The position numbers and the translations under genes are program-made. Under the pieces are notes generated by a model. It was not told the origin of the DNA. It made no database searches and saw only the letters and a program-made list of their open reading frames with translations. A DNA stretch of 64,000 nt. It comes from Zhengitettix transpicula (lineage: Eukaryota > Arthropoda > Insecta > Orthoptera > Tetrigidae). The stretch covers positions 24,462,629-24,526,628 of the forward strand of contig CM073592.1 in the NCBI GenBank assembly GCA_037074705.1, written 5' to 3'. This document shows positions 34,993 through 45,460 of the stretch, one piece after another. The stretch's first letter is position 1, and each line of letters begins with the position of its first letter.

Positions 34993-36461
34993 TGTATTAA
35001 CACTTAATTTATCCTTAAATTCATATCCTAGGATGTGGATTTTACATTAAGAAGTATAAACGATAAGAATTCAAGTTGAGTAACGAAAGACAATGAGAAA
35101 AATTAGGAGATATCTTAGGTAAATTATGGAAGAAATTTGAAAGAAGTAATATTAGCTATTAAGATAAAAAATGGGTAAGATAGTTCCAAAAATAAACATC
35201 TACGGTAAATTTATGAAATGAATGTAAAAGTAAGAATAGGCATATTAACTAGAACATAGATGGAAAAATATGTAGAAAATATGAATCAATTACTATATAC
35301 AAGATAAGGACACGCTCATAGATTTATAATTGTAACAGATATTTATCCCGTTATCGTTTCGAATAAAAAAGTTTTATCTTTCCTTACACAAATAAGTTAC
35401 TTTCGTTCAACTACCTCGTGCTATTTTCTTAATGACCACGTTCCACCTATGAAATGGCCGCTCTCTTGATAGCTTGTAATCTCGTTGGTTTCGGATCATA
35501 ACTCCCTCTTTGTCCATCGACCATCTTCCCTTCACGAAATGGGTCATTATCACTTCTTATTCGGTCCATTGCATCATTATCTCTCATTTTACTTATCACA
35601 AAGTCGTTCCTTAAGTCATCTCTTCCAGTCTTTTCCGCACAGTTTCTTCCGTAATTCGTTGTCCTTTTGGCACTTGGTTCTACGATGACGCACTATTACC
35701 TTAAAGATTCTCATCCTCAAGCCACATGATGCTATTCGAAAATTTGGACATCTGTGGTATTTGTATACAAGGTGATTCTACGGTCACGGAACAAACTTTG
35801 AGGGTTGGTACAGCTTACTGAAACATATATTACTTGTCTGGGAATGTATGACGCGTTGAGGCTCGAACACAACAAATGAGACAATAAAAGAAAATTATTT
35901 TTTATTTATAACATTATCGAAAAGTGCTTTTTTTTGTTTTTAGAAATGTTTGCAATAACTGCTCAAAATTGCGACCACCAATGCTTAGTAGCGCCGAGGG
36001 AGTGATTGGGTGGATGGTCAGGGACACTGCTGCCCTCTACCCACAGCATTGCCAGTCAATCACAACGGACCATTATATACATCCGCATAATAAGACGAGT
36101 TTCTTTTCTTTTCGCTGAAATACCTGAATTTTCCACAGAAGTCAAGCCGAGTAAAATGAAAAAAAATAATATTTTATTGCAGGGTAAAGTTTTATAAAGA
36201 GTGACCTTGTGGCCAACGACGATGAACGGTTGAAAATATAAAAACTAAGCTTAGCTTCTTGGCAAAGCTGAACTAACATGGAAGTAATAGAATTGACGAT
36301 TTGACTAAAAGTGATTAAAGGAAACTAGAAGAAAAGTGGTGATGAAAAAAGAGCACGACAAGATACCCAAGAAATTAATAGTTTAAGGCCCACAATCAGA
36401 TTAACGGAAGAGACTAAAAAAGTATTAGAAATTTTTTGACAATGGTGAGATATTATTATTA
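34993..36461. other. non-coding stretch with possible transposon end
   Basis: At 35766-35875 the sequence TACAAGGTGATTCTACGGTC and onward has the look of a transposon terminus, but no partner end was found. The GC-richer stretch 35410-35720 has frames on both strands without a recognised domain. Confidence 0.35.
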
Positions 36462-36879
36462 AGATTAATCGGGTATTCCATTGTCTTGGGGTAGAAAAAA
36501 TTGAGAAAGGAAAGGAAAACAAAATGAATGAAAAGCCGAGAAACAATAAAAAAAAACAGAAATAAAGAGGCAGGGCGAAGAGAGGACGGATAATGAACGT
36601 CTAGAAGATCAGAAAGAAGATGTAGAAATATACTCTAAGTGAAGAAAAGAAAGAAAACAATAAAAACTGAAAGAACGAGGAACTGTGAAGGAAACACGTT
36701 AGGTTAAAGAAACTCCACTCTACATCTTCTTTCTGATCTTCTAGTCGACCATTCTCGTCATCTCTCTGGCCTGCCTCTTTCTGGTTTTTTTTCTTGTTCC
36801 TTGTCTTTTTATTCGATTTATTTTCCTTTTTCTTTCTCGATTTTTTCTACTCCAAGACAATGGAATACCCGATTAATCT
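36462..36879. repeat. inverted repeat, arms about 160 bp
   Basis: Left arm 36462-36625 and right arm 36720-36879 pair as reverse complements. The outer 33 bp (AGATTAATCGGGTATTCCAT and onward) and the inner CTAGAAGATCAGAAAGAAGA are nearly perfect, while the middle has drifted. The spacer is 94 nt. The left arm is almost all purine and the right arm all pyrimidine. It lacks the AACGTT core of the others and may be a separate local inverted duplication. Confidence 0.85.
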
Positions 36880-38116
36880 CAGTGATTAAAAATTGTTGTA
36901 GATAAAACATATAAATATATGTAACATCTTTCCAGGCTATGGTACTCAAAACTAATAAAAAAATTCTTGAGACTGTTTTTTGGTTATATATTTATATAAA
37001 TATATTTTTAAATACATAGAAACAATTTACGACATTTTTGTTTTAGTTTCTAAGTAAAGAATGGAATACTAAAATTAAAATTACACGAAACTATTAAAAC
37101 GTACGTAAGAACTCTAATTTAAACTACCTTATTTTTTCCATTTTTGAACATAAAAACGTATCACGAATTTTATTTCCCCGCCAGATAACTAGGGGCACGA
37201 GGAGATGCTGTTGCAAAAAAAAAAACTCCGAATAACATTTCCACTTGTCATATCTCGTCGTAAGATCCAGTCGTGTGTCACGGAAGACTGTAATAAAACT
37301 CTGCAATACGAGGAAAAGGAGAAATCTCCGCGGCGCATAAAGAAACAGACTAAATTAAATTACGGGTCGTAACCTTAAACGGTAAGTTCTCTTAGCGGGA
37401 TCTATTCACTTATGCTGTAATAAAAGACTCGGGAATGGGTTTCTTCCCGGTAATACTTTTTTGATGAATTCCTTTTGCCAACGCAAGTTTTATTTATTGC
37501 AGTTGTCATTATTCGAACTGCAGGAGAGGAAGAAATGGCAAATTACTCTTAATATAGCGCGGCATGCTTTATTATAGAAATGCATCTAAGTCTATTTCAG
37601 TTCCTTTAAAATGTTACCTATTCATCACTGACAATTCCTCAGATACTCCAACATTATCCATTAAAATTTTCATTTTCACAAATCATTATAACTTAATCTG
37701 CAGGACCCTATCTTCTACTCTGCTGAAGCCTTTTATATTACTCTAGCCTTGATTTAGCGCGTTATCTAGTTCATGTGTTGGATTAAAATTATGATTCCAA
37801 ATTTATTAATTTAATGTATTTTTTAAACAGGTAAAAACATCAACCAATTACTTAAAAATTTAATCTGAAAAAGTTAGATCATTATAATAAAACGAACATT
37901 ACGTTTTGTCCTGAAATTTTCGGCACATCTTCAGGTGTAAAGTTCAATTGAATTAAACAAAGAGTTTGGTTTATAAACGGTTTAAATTATTCTTAATAAA
38001 TTTGTGACGAATGCGTTGGTGATTTTTCCATTCATTTAAAATAAGTCTGAGATATTTTTCTACAAACTCAGCATCATTCATATACGTAAATCATTTTAAA
38101 ATTTGTCTATCATACT
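36880..38116. other. non-coding stretch
   Basis: A lone half-site at about 37903-37940 (ACGTTTTGTCCTG, then CATCTTCAGGTG) has the same word order as the arms of the palindromic elements but no partner arm. No gene was recognised. Confidence 0.45.
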
Positions 38117-38519
38117 GTAGTATAATAAATAAAATAGAGTGTTGTTAGTGTTCCGCAAACAAGTCTACATCCATGGAGAAAATTTTACCAAATTTCGTGG
38201 ACGTGTTATTTTCGAACAGGAAATATACGCTGTGGTGATAAGACACGCCTACCACCCCCAGGTGTGGGGGGTGAGAATTTTCAAACATGCTGAAACGGCC
38301 GATATTTGCGTCGAATAAGTATTTTTCAATGAGATTGATAGTGTTTCTACATATGTTGTTTGTCTATAATTTCTACTCGTTTCTGTATGATAGGAAAACA
38401 CCCTTAAGCGTGGGGTGGAGTGTCGTTACACAAAACTAACGCGAAAACGACCAAGATTGGAGTCGAATCCGGGGTTATGCATATCGCTGAGTTTAATTAT
38501 GACAACCAGAGCAACGCCG
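38117..38519 (+). mobile_element. Helitron, 3' end lost at a fusion
   Basis: Head TAGTATAATAAATAAAATAG with GAGTGTTGTTAG resembles the 5' end of the minus-strand Helitron at 57602 (TCTATCTAATAAATAAAGC, GAGTGTTTGTT). The body shares the ACCAAATTTCGT, ACCACCCCCAG, ATTGGAGTCGAATCCGGGGT and CAACGCCG blocks with the 57-kb and 62.7-kb copies. It stops inside the tail hairpin at CAACGCCG (38519), where a second Helitron head begins. Confidence 0.7.
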
Positions 38520-38690
38520 TCTAATAAATTAAATTGACTGTATGTGTGTGTTTATGCTCCGCATACAATTCTAAACGCGTTAAGTGATTTTGACCAAATT
38601 TTGAATACGTGTCCGTCCGAACCGGAAACAAACACTGTGGGGAGTAAGACACGACTACAACCCCCAGCGGTTACAATTAGAATTTCTCAT
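38520..38690 (+). mobile_element. second Helitron head, fused head to tail
   Basis: TCTAATAAATTAAATTGACTG begins exactly where the upstream copy's tail is cut. The (TG)n-rich leader, TTTTGACCAAATTTTGAATACG, CCGGAAACAAACACTGTGG and CGACTAC-ACCCCCAG blocks parallel the first 150 bp of the preceding copy. The element breaks off near 38690. Confidence 0.65.
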
Positions 38691-38718
38691 GAATGAAAAA
38701 AAATTACGTCGGGTTGAA

Positions 38719-38920
38719 AATAATGAATAAAAAAGATAGTCAATTCAGACAAAAAAGTTATAATGTAAATATACCACACAACGTTCCTCGGATCCTTGTT
38801 CCTTTCGACAGGTGTGAAGAAGAGCCGAGAGAGACACAAAGGGGGGACAAGGATTCCAGAAACGTTGTACGGTATTTAAATTATCACTTTTTTGCCTTAT
38901 TCCTTTCTCATGAATGTTAG
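38719..38920. repeat. palindromic AACGTT/CAGGTG element
   Basis: Left arm 38719-38810 (AATAATGAATAAAAAAG, GACAAAAAAGTTATAAT, ACACAACGTTCCT, GGATCCTTGTTCCTTTCG) pairs with the right arm about 38840-38911. It is related to the 45.2-kb element over its whole length, so the two are copies of one family. The 75-codon plus frame through it is incidental. Confidence 0.8.
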
Positions 38921-40519
38921 AAAATGCGTCTTAATTCTCAACCATATTAAATAGTTGAATCTTAATACTTTATGTATGAGTTTATTCAAGAACTATGTTA
39001 ATATGAAATTTAATTAAATTAAATTTTTCACATCAAAAATTGTTAAAAAGATGATCTACTGTTGTCAACTATTCTTTGACTATTACTATTGTTTGAGACG
39101 ACACTGCATATATTCATGTGATAATAATGGGTCAGGGACCTACTTACTTCAGTTCTGTCTTACAGAATTTTCTGGAATAAAATTCAATTTGGTGCTCACT
39201 AATCTGTAAATATTATCTTTAATATTTTCCTCTCTCGCAAGCCGAGTCATATACTGTATAATTTAATTTTCCTGAGAGAAAGAAATTCCCGTCGACGTAG
39301 GATATGGTGTATTAATAATATTCTTTAGGAAAATAAGGAGCGCCATGTCCGGAGCATCATAATAACAACAATGGGAAATCAACGAGTGTGCGGTTTTCTT
39401 ATCTCCCCCTCCCCCCCCCCCCAACCTCCTGCCCCATCCAGAGCAGAGCCGAGCTGAGCCCCTTGTAATCTGTTCCCCAAGACGAATTTATCTTCAATCA
39501 ACGTCGCCTCGTTGTTTACTTATTTCGAGTTTACCGATCGATGCAGCAGAGCACGACGTCGTCGACTGCGAAGCGAAGATGTGGAGGGTAGGGGCAAATT
39601 TTTATCGCTGCAAGCAGCAAAGAGGAAGGGGTTGTGGGGTGGTGGTGCGGGGGGTTCGTCTTCCCATAACCCTTTACAAAGAGGCAGTCGTCCCAACAGA
39701 AAGTTGTCTCCTTCCATTCACAAGAGGAAGACGAAGACGACCGTCAGGGTTGGTTGATATCTAGATTACCCTCGCTCTGCCAACCCCGACCCCTCCTTTC
39801 TGTATCTGACTTGCTTTTAATATCCTAATAACTTGTATTATAAAGCAAGGATAGAAGGAAAGAAGTATCTAAAAGCAACACGTTGCTATATCGCACAGTA
39901 TAGTTGGTCAACGTAAAGGAAAATAATCAAATATAATCTCATAATTTTATATTTTCCCACCAACGTATAAATAAAAAGGAGACTAAATGAAACTCATTAG
40001 CACCTGATATAGTCGTCTACGAGTACATTTTATGTTATTAAGGCTCACATTTTTCGTCTAAATTCATATTTCAAACTATGTATACCTTTAGATGCTTTAG
40101 AGAATAGAAAGAATGTAAATGAAGAACAGGATTCATTGCTGTCCATGAATAATGGTTCAATTCCTATTATTAAATTAGCTTATGGCATTATGTCCCCACA
40201 TGTAGTTGTTGGGAGAAATACTTAGGAAACACGGTGATCTTTTAAACTTATCTTATTCACATCCGACGCTAACGTTAATATTGACGACATTTTGTAGCCG
40301 TAAAAGTACAGTTACGTTGAAGATAATAATTTATTGATCTATTTATTATTTATTACGTTACTTTCAGAATAAATATAACGTCACATGTCCATCGATTTTT
40401 CTTCCAAGTGTCGTCGAGGTTGAAAATTTTATTTTTTTGAGACTTGACTGTTTCAAAATTACGTATTTACTTTATACGATAAATAAACTTTTATCGTCAT
40501 TCATAATTTAATCTTCTCT
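38921..40519. other. non-coding stretch with GC-rich patch and G/C tracts
   Basis: A run of 12 C (39411-39422) and a G-rich block (39628-39654, four G-runs on the plus strand, quadruplex-capable) border a CpG-containing patch at about 39500-39770. Arg- and Pro-rich frames are open on both strands there. No domain was recognised; this could be a promoter or 5' exon, or just composition. Confidence 0.4.
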
Positions 40520-41118
40520 TCTATATAATAAAAAAGGATGTATATTTGTTTGTATGTATGTATGTATGTATGTATTTACGTTAATTTCTATACAAATTTA
40601 AAAGCGTGGATAGATTGCAACAAAAATTGGTACACAAATTCTTCAAAACACGTGAAACGGTACTGTGAGGGTGAGAAACGCCTAGCATACATGTGGAAAG
40701 AATTATAATTAAAAACCGTGATCATTAAATATTAAATTACTGCGCGCCAAGAGACAATGACGTCACGCGAGAGAAAGACGTTACTACGCAACGAACAAAG
40801 GAGATTATTAGGAATTAAATAAAGCAGAAATATGTTCTTTAAATAAAAAGTATAATTTTATATAGAAATATTCCATCGAATGATAATAAAGAAGAATACG
40901 AATTACTTTACCATCCTTGGGGAAAATGTAAGTTAATTTTCGCGCTGTATTAGTTGTGAGTCTAGCTAACAATTTCATCAATGTAATATTTCGTAATGTA
41001 TGAAGACTGAGTGACGATTATATCCTGAAATACTCAAGGAATATATTTAAGTATTCAATTAAATACTTTTTCGAGTTTATATAAATAAGTACACGAGCAA
41101 CGCCGGGCACCCAGCTAG
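40520..41118 (+). mobile_element. non-autonomous Helitron, complete
   Basis: A second copy of the 25.5-kb element, 599 bp, from TCTATATAATAAAAAAGG to CTAG (41115-41118) before T. The left flank is T and not A because of a TCTTCTCT run next to the head, so the exact start could be up to 8 bp earlier. Relative to the other copy it has a short deletion near 40800 and fewer (TATG) units (40552-40573). It is otherwise nearly identical, especially over the last 240 bp. It also carries TGACGTCA (40758-40765). Confidence 0.85.
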
Positions 41119-41868
41119 TTAATAATATTTATTCATGAAATGGTCGTTCGAAATGTTCTCGTCCTGACACAGAGGTGGCGCTAGTCGGAACAACCTACAA
41201 GTAGATTGCGTATGAATAGAATTTTTTTCGAACGTTGCGCTTTGAGAACGAAAGTATACAATATGTAAATTGTGTAGAGATATAATGCAAATAATAATGA
41301 ATTAACGCTGAACATTCAACAGGAAACTGTCCTCGTGATTTACGGGTCGTTGTTACGGTTCACAGTTGTTCCTTAGTGCCAGAGTTTGTACTAATTATTT
41401 TATTAAAACTGTTGAACGTACAAGAAGTTTATATAAAAAAATTAAGTCTCTCCATAGTTTACAGTTTTTGTTGAGGTTTTCTGAAACCGGAAACATATTC
41501 AACAGGCCATGAAAGCTGAATTTTATCATGAAAAATTCATGAGTGTTGATGCATTTATTACGATTTGATTTCAATATTTAAAAATTTAATTTATTTTTCA
41601 TATTTAAAGCAGTGTATTGCGCTGGTATGAATTTGAGTATTCGTTTGATAAATGTTAATTCTACTTAATAACCAAGCTTTTCTTCCAGTTTAATGAGTTA
41701 TTTACAAAAAAATAGATGTTAAAAAAACAGATTAGGACAGGACCGTGAATTTAACGTTCCTAATGCTCAATTTAAACACAATGTCCAGTCTTAATTGAAG
41801 TCCTACAATTAGTAGACATTGTAGTCGAGTCTGTGTTCAGGTCTATACAACGGTTACAGAAGCCTGAC
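41119..41868. other. non-coding stretch
   Basis: A short block at 41150-41230 (GGTCGTTCGAAATGTTCTCG, then GAGGTGGCGCTAGTCGG) has a faint mariner-terminus flavour, without a partner end or transposase. Confidence 0.35.
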
Positions 41869-41949
41869 TGGTAGGAGCCCAGGTTAGCTTAATGGTTCGA
41901 GTAACCCCGTAATTAGCTGTTATCCTGGGTTCGATTCCAGGAACTGCCA
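41869..41949 (+). pseudogene. tRNA-like pseudogene
   Basis: An 81-nt segment with A-box-like TTAGCTTAATGG (41884-41895) and B box GGTTCGATTCC (41928-41938). TGGTAG at the start pairs with CTGCCA at the end like an acceptor stem, and CCTGG/CCAGG makes a T-stem. The T loop is 8 nt, not 7, the seventh acceptor pair fails and the anticodon arm is poor. It is more likely a tRNA relic or SINE head than a working tRNA gene. Confidence 0.4.
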
Positions 41950-44059
41950 AGTTGATTATATCTTAATCTGTTAATTCACATTCACAGCCTTCGGAGCTAA
42001 GCTTGATTGAAAGCAGGTCTTCTGTTCTTTAATAGAAATTAATGTAACTGGGATTGTTCAGAGAACCGGTTAAGTTGTTGAATTAATTTTGTAGAAATAT
42101 AAATAAAAAGGCATACATCGTTTGCAACGGTATAACTGAAAATGAAATTTCTGAAAATTTTGAAAAATATGTACCGAAAATTAGTTGTTGCAGAATTTTC
42201 AGAAAAGTAATGGATGATCAAGAAGTAGAAACGACAGATTCAAGGATGAAAAGTAACTCAACGTTCTTCAGCATCATGCAAGGATTGTTTCTTTCATAAC
42301 AGTACGAATACTATCGAAATTATATTTATTTGAATAAATTATTTGAAATTTTTTATTTATAATCTGACGTATTTGTCTCTTCACTTGAAGATGATGGCGT
42401 TGCCAGACACCGAAACGTTGTAGGTAACTATCGTCAATACGGAGAACGCTTCGTCCATAAATAAACATGTTTTGAAGTTGAATAACCAAGCTATAATAAA
42501 AAAAGCAGCGAGGGTAGTTCGAATGGATCCGGAAGATTATTTCACAAATCGTCATAACGGTTTTTTTTCAAGATTCTCTTCCATCAAAAATTTTGTTTCT
42601 TTGGAGTAACTCGTCTTTTTTTTAAACTTTCCTTCCAACACTTCTCTTTGTTCTTTTAGAGTGAAAGTGCTTTTCCTGAAAGTTAGGCTTGTTTCCTGGG
42701 TAATGAAATTTGTTTCACCGTTAGTCCAATTTGAAGTTTCGATTGTTTTCGACTGCTCCCAGCCTTCTCACGAGGAGTTTTCCGCGTAACATTGACGGAG
42801 GACTCTGGCATTTCCTGTGGAGGGGTCCAGTGTGTCACCCGATCCTTCTTCTAAGGATTAAATTACCTGGCTCGTGTATTGGAGATTGAAGATACCAATC
42901 AATAAGTGCATAATTTTTTTGGTCATCAACGGGTAACTTTCTCACTATACTTTGCAACGACATGATTAAGTTTTGTTTACCACTTTGAAATTATTTTAAT
43001 AGTATTTTACACTTGAGGCGACACGCCGTGAGTATTGTTAATTGTGTATTTACATTTCCCTATACCTCTTTTAAAATCAAAAGTGGCTTGTTTAATGAAT
43101 GAATGACGACTGAAGCCTGGGAAAATAATTAATTAATTTAATAATGAAATTCGAAATTACCCAAACTGTTTTTTTGACTGCATATGAGCAGATATTTGAC
43201 TTAAAAAAATAATAAAATGGACTCCTGATATTTTTTAAGGGAACTCTGAGAGACTGCAAATACTATTAACGCTAAATGGTAATTATGCGGCGTAAAAGTA
43301 TATAAATCGATAAAGTAGATTTGTTATGCTGTTTCTTCGTAACAGTTGGTGGATAATTTCAGGCTATTTTGGTTTCAAAACAAGTATTTTTTTTTTACAT
43401 GTCTGTAAATGCTTTGTGATTATCCCCTCGAAATGAGAAAGGTATAGAACGCAACCGTAGCAAACAAAACTTTGTTTGCCTGTCTATTTATCACGGATAC
43501 GAGTGTATAATAGTTCGGCTTGTTTGCACAAATGCTGTAGTGTGCCTTTTATAAAAACCTTCTTGGGATCGATTAACGGCAAATAAGGCCGGAATTCAGT
43601 GTGAAATAGGGATATGGACATTGCGAGGGGTCAAATATTTGCATTCGCTAAAGAACGTTGAATGGCCTTTAATATTTGCACTTAAATTAATTTATGGCTA
43701 CGCAGCGCAAAGCGTTAATGATTGCCCGAACGAGGAAAAATAGAAGAGTCGAGGCTGTTAGTTGGGAGAAATTTCGCGGTGAACGCTGAATTATTGATAG
43801 CATAATTATGTTGGCTAGGTTAAAACAAACTGAACGTGTGTAGGAGTGTATGGCTTTGTGATTAAACGTACACTAATTTCTAGGAATGTTTCGCCGGATA
43901 TTTTCTATACCAATTTGCTGGAAAAGTAGCTTCCCCTTTTTAACCGTGTCCGGACCTAACATTCGAAATATACGCACGTAGTGATTAAATTTTCTACCTT
44001 CCCCACGAGTATAAGCGTTGCAGCTGTGTTTTACGTCCTAATTTTTAATAATTAACCAC
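41950..44059. other. non-coding stretch
   Basis: A lone motif pair at 42385-42422 (CTTGAAGATGATGGCG, CCGAAACGTTGT) is a half-site of the palindrome type, and CAACGTTCTTCAGCATCATG occurs at 42259-42278. The arms do not pair beyond these words. No gene was recognised. Confidence 0.45.
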
Positions 44060-44410
44060 ATTAAATGCTGTTAGCGGGGGCGGAGAGAGAGTCGGTTGGG
44101 TGCAGGGTAAAACAAATAAAACGAGCTGATTTTGGAACCATTCTGGAACGTCGGGGGAGGGGGGGGGGAGAGCAGAGGGTTTCTGGATTCGGCGTAATTA
44201 CAGCCACTCGCAGCGGAGCGTCGGGACGCCATTCGACGCGCCGTAACGTGATTGATGTAGTGAATTCACGGCCTTCAAAATTGGACAGCACACGCGCACA
44301 CACGTGGTGCTTAAACACCATCAGGAGCTCTGTGGAACAGGATGTTGGGTGACGGATTTGACACCTGCACTTTACGCAAACCGCAGCCATATTAAACATA
44401 ACTGCGTGCA
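44060..44410. other. GC-rich, CpG-containing patch
   Basis: A sharp rise in G+C and CpG against an AT-rich background, with long frames on both strands (116 codons minus at 44061-44411, 95 codons plus at 44065-44352). Overlapping open frames on both strands are typical of stop-poor GC-rich DNA. No domain, signal peptide or splice pair was recognised. It could be a promoter or exon of an unseen gene. Confidence 0.4.
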
Positions 44411-45193
44411 CGTAATCATTTAAAACTTTAACGGGGACGTCCGTAAGTGTCGGAAATCTATCTCGACGTGGTGGTAGTGTGATATCATTAGCGGACGCTG
44501 TTAATTATAATTATTTATCATTCTCTAGCAGGCCACTCATTAAGTTGTGTGTTGTTACTGAATAATCCGTTACACTTATCATTCTTCAGTGTGACGATGT
44601 ACAAAATTCTCCCAAAAAGTAACATCCGCTGATCAAAAATACATACGTAATGTAAGAAAATATTTTATTTTACTCGTGACGTTTAAGAAAAAAAAATTCT
44701 AAGATAAACTGAACTTAGAAAACTACCTTATTTGGATTTGTAAGCATGATTTTTTAATCCGATTCAATACGCTATTTATGGAAAAAAATGGATTTGGAAT
44801 AGTTGGCCGTCATTTAGATTCGGTCAGCCCAAACTGAGGGCATTAAGCAATCAATAAGGAGGTAGGAGTTAGAGAGACCAGAGAGGAGAATTGGACTAGG
44901 GTAAGGGTAGTGGTTAGGGTGAAACGAAAGACAGGGGTAGTGTGAGGCGAATCAGGTATTGTTGGACGAAAAATAGACAAGTCGATCCATATAAGGAGAA
45001 ACTACTTTCTCTCCCGAACAGCGACCGTTGTAGACTTCCTTGAAATAAGTTAATCATCCAACAGTCGTCTGGCAATCCTGGATCAACCGACACGTAACAA
45101 AGTGTGCCAAGTACGTATTCTAAAAGCCGTGCTCTAACTTTCTAAAAAAAATTCTACTGCATGGCCCAAAAACCAAGGAGAATTTTTTAAATA
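44411..45193. other. non-coding stretch
   Basis: A purine-rich tract (44850-44970) is the only notable composition. Confidence 0.5.
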
Positions 45194-45460
45194 TAAGTTA
45201 AGTGTAATGAATAAGAATGTTAGCCAATTCAGACAAAAAAATGATAATATAAATACCAGAAAACGTTTCTAGGATCCTTGTTCCTTTCGTCAGGTGCGAA
45301 GATGTGTCCAGAGCGACACAACTGCACTTGTCAGTTGACAAAACGCCAGAAACGTTGTGTGGGATTATATTATCACATTTTCGTCCGAATTGGCTAACAT
45401 TCTTATTCATTATTTTCAATCAGACGTATTTTTTTCTCATTTTAATAAGTTAAGTGTAAT
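45194..45460. mobile_element. palindromic element with 16-bp flanking direct repeat
   Basis: Terminal arms 45206-45250 and 45368-45412 are nearly perfect reverse complements (TAATGAATAAGAATGTTAGC, CAATTC-GAC). Pairing continues inward through ACGTTTCTAGG/CCAGAAACGT. The interior has CTTTCGTCAGGTGCGAAGA. The 16-mer ATAAGTTAAGTGTAAT at 45194-45209 recurs exactly at 45445-45460, flanking the element like a target-site duplication; the left copy overlaps the outer 4 bases of the arm. There is no coding capacity. The 38.7-kb and 63.2-kb elements are relatives. Confidence 0.8.

Noticed and set aside
35766..35875. Transposon-like terminus TACAAGGTGATTC
   Set aside because: No partner terminus was found in the window and the family was not identified; noted only in the regional description.
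41150..41230. Possible mariner 5' end
   Set aside because: Only a loose resemblance; no matching inverted end, TA duplication or transposase fragment was found.
44061..44411. 116-codon minus and 95-codon plus frames
   Set aside because: They overlap on opposite strands in a stop-poor GC-rich patch and neither has a recognisable domain; reported only as a GC-rich patch.
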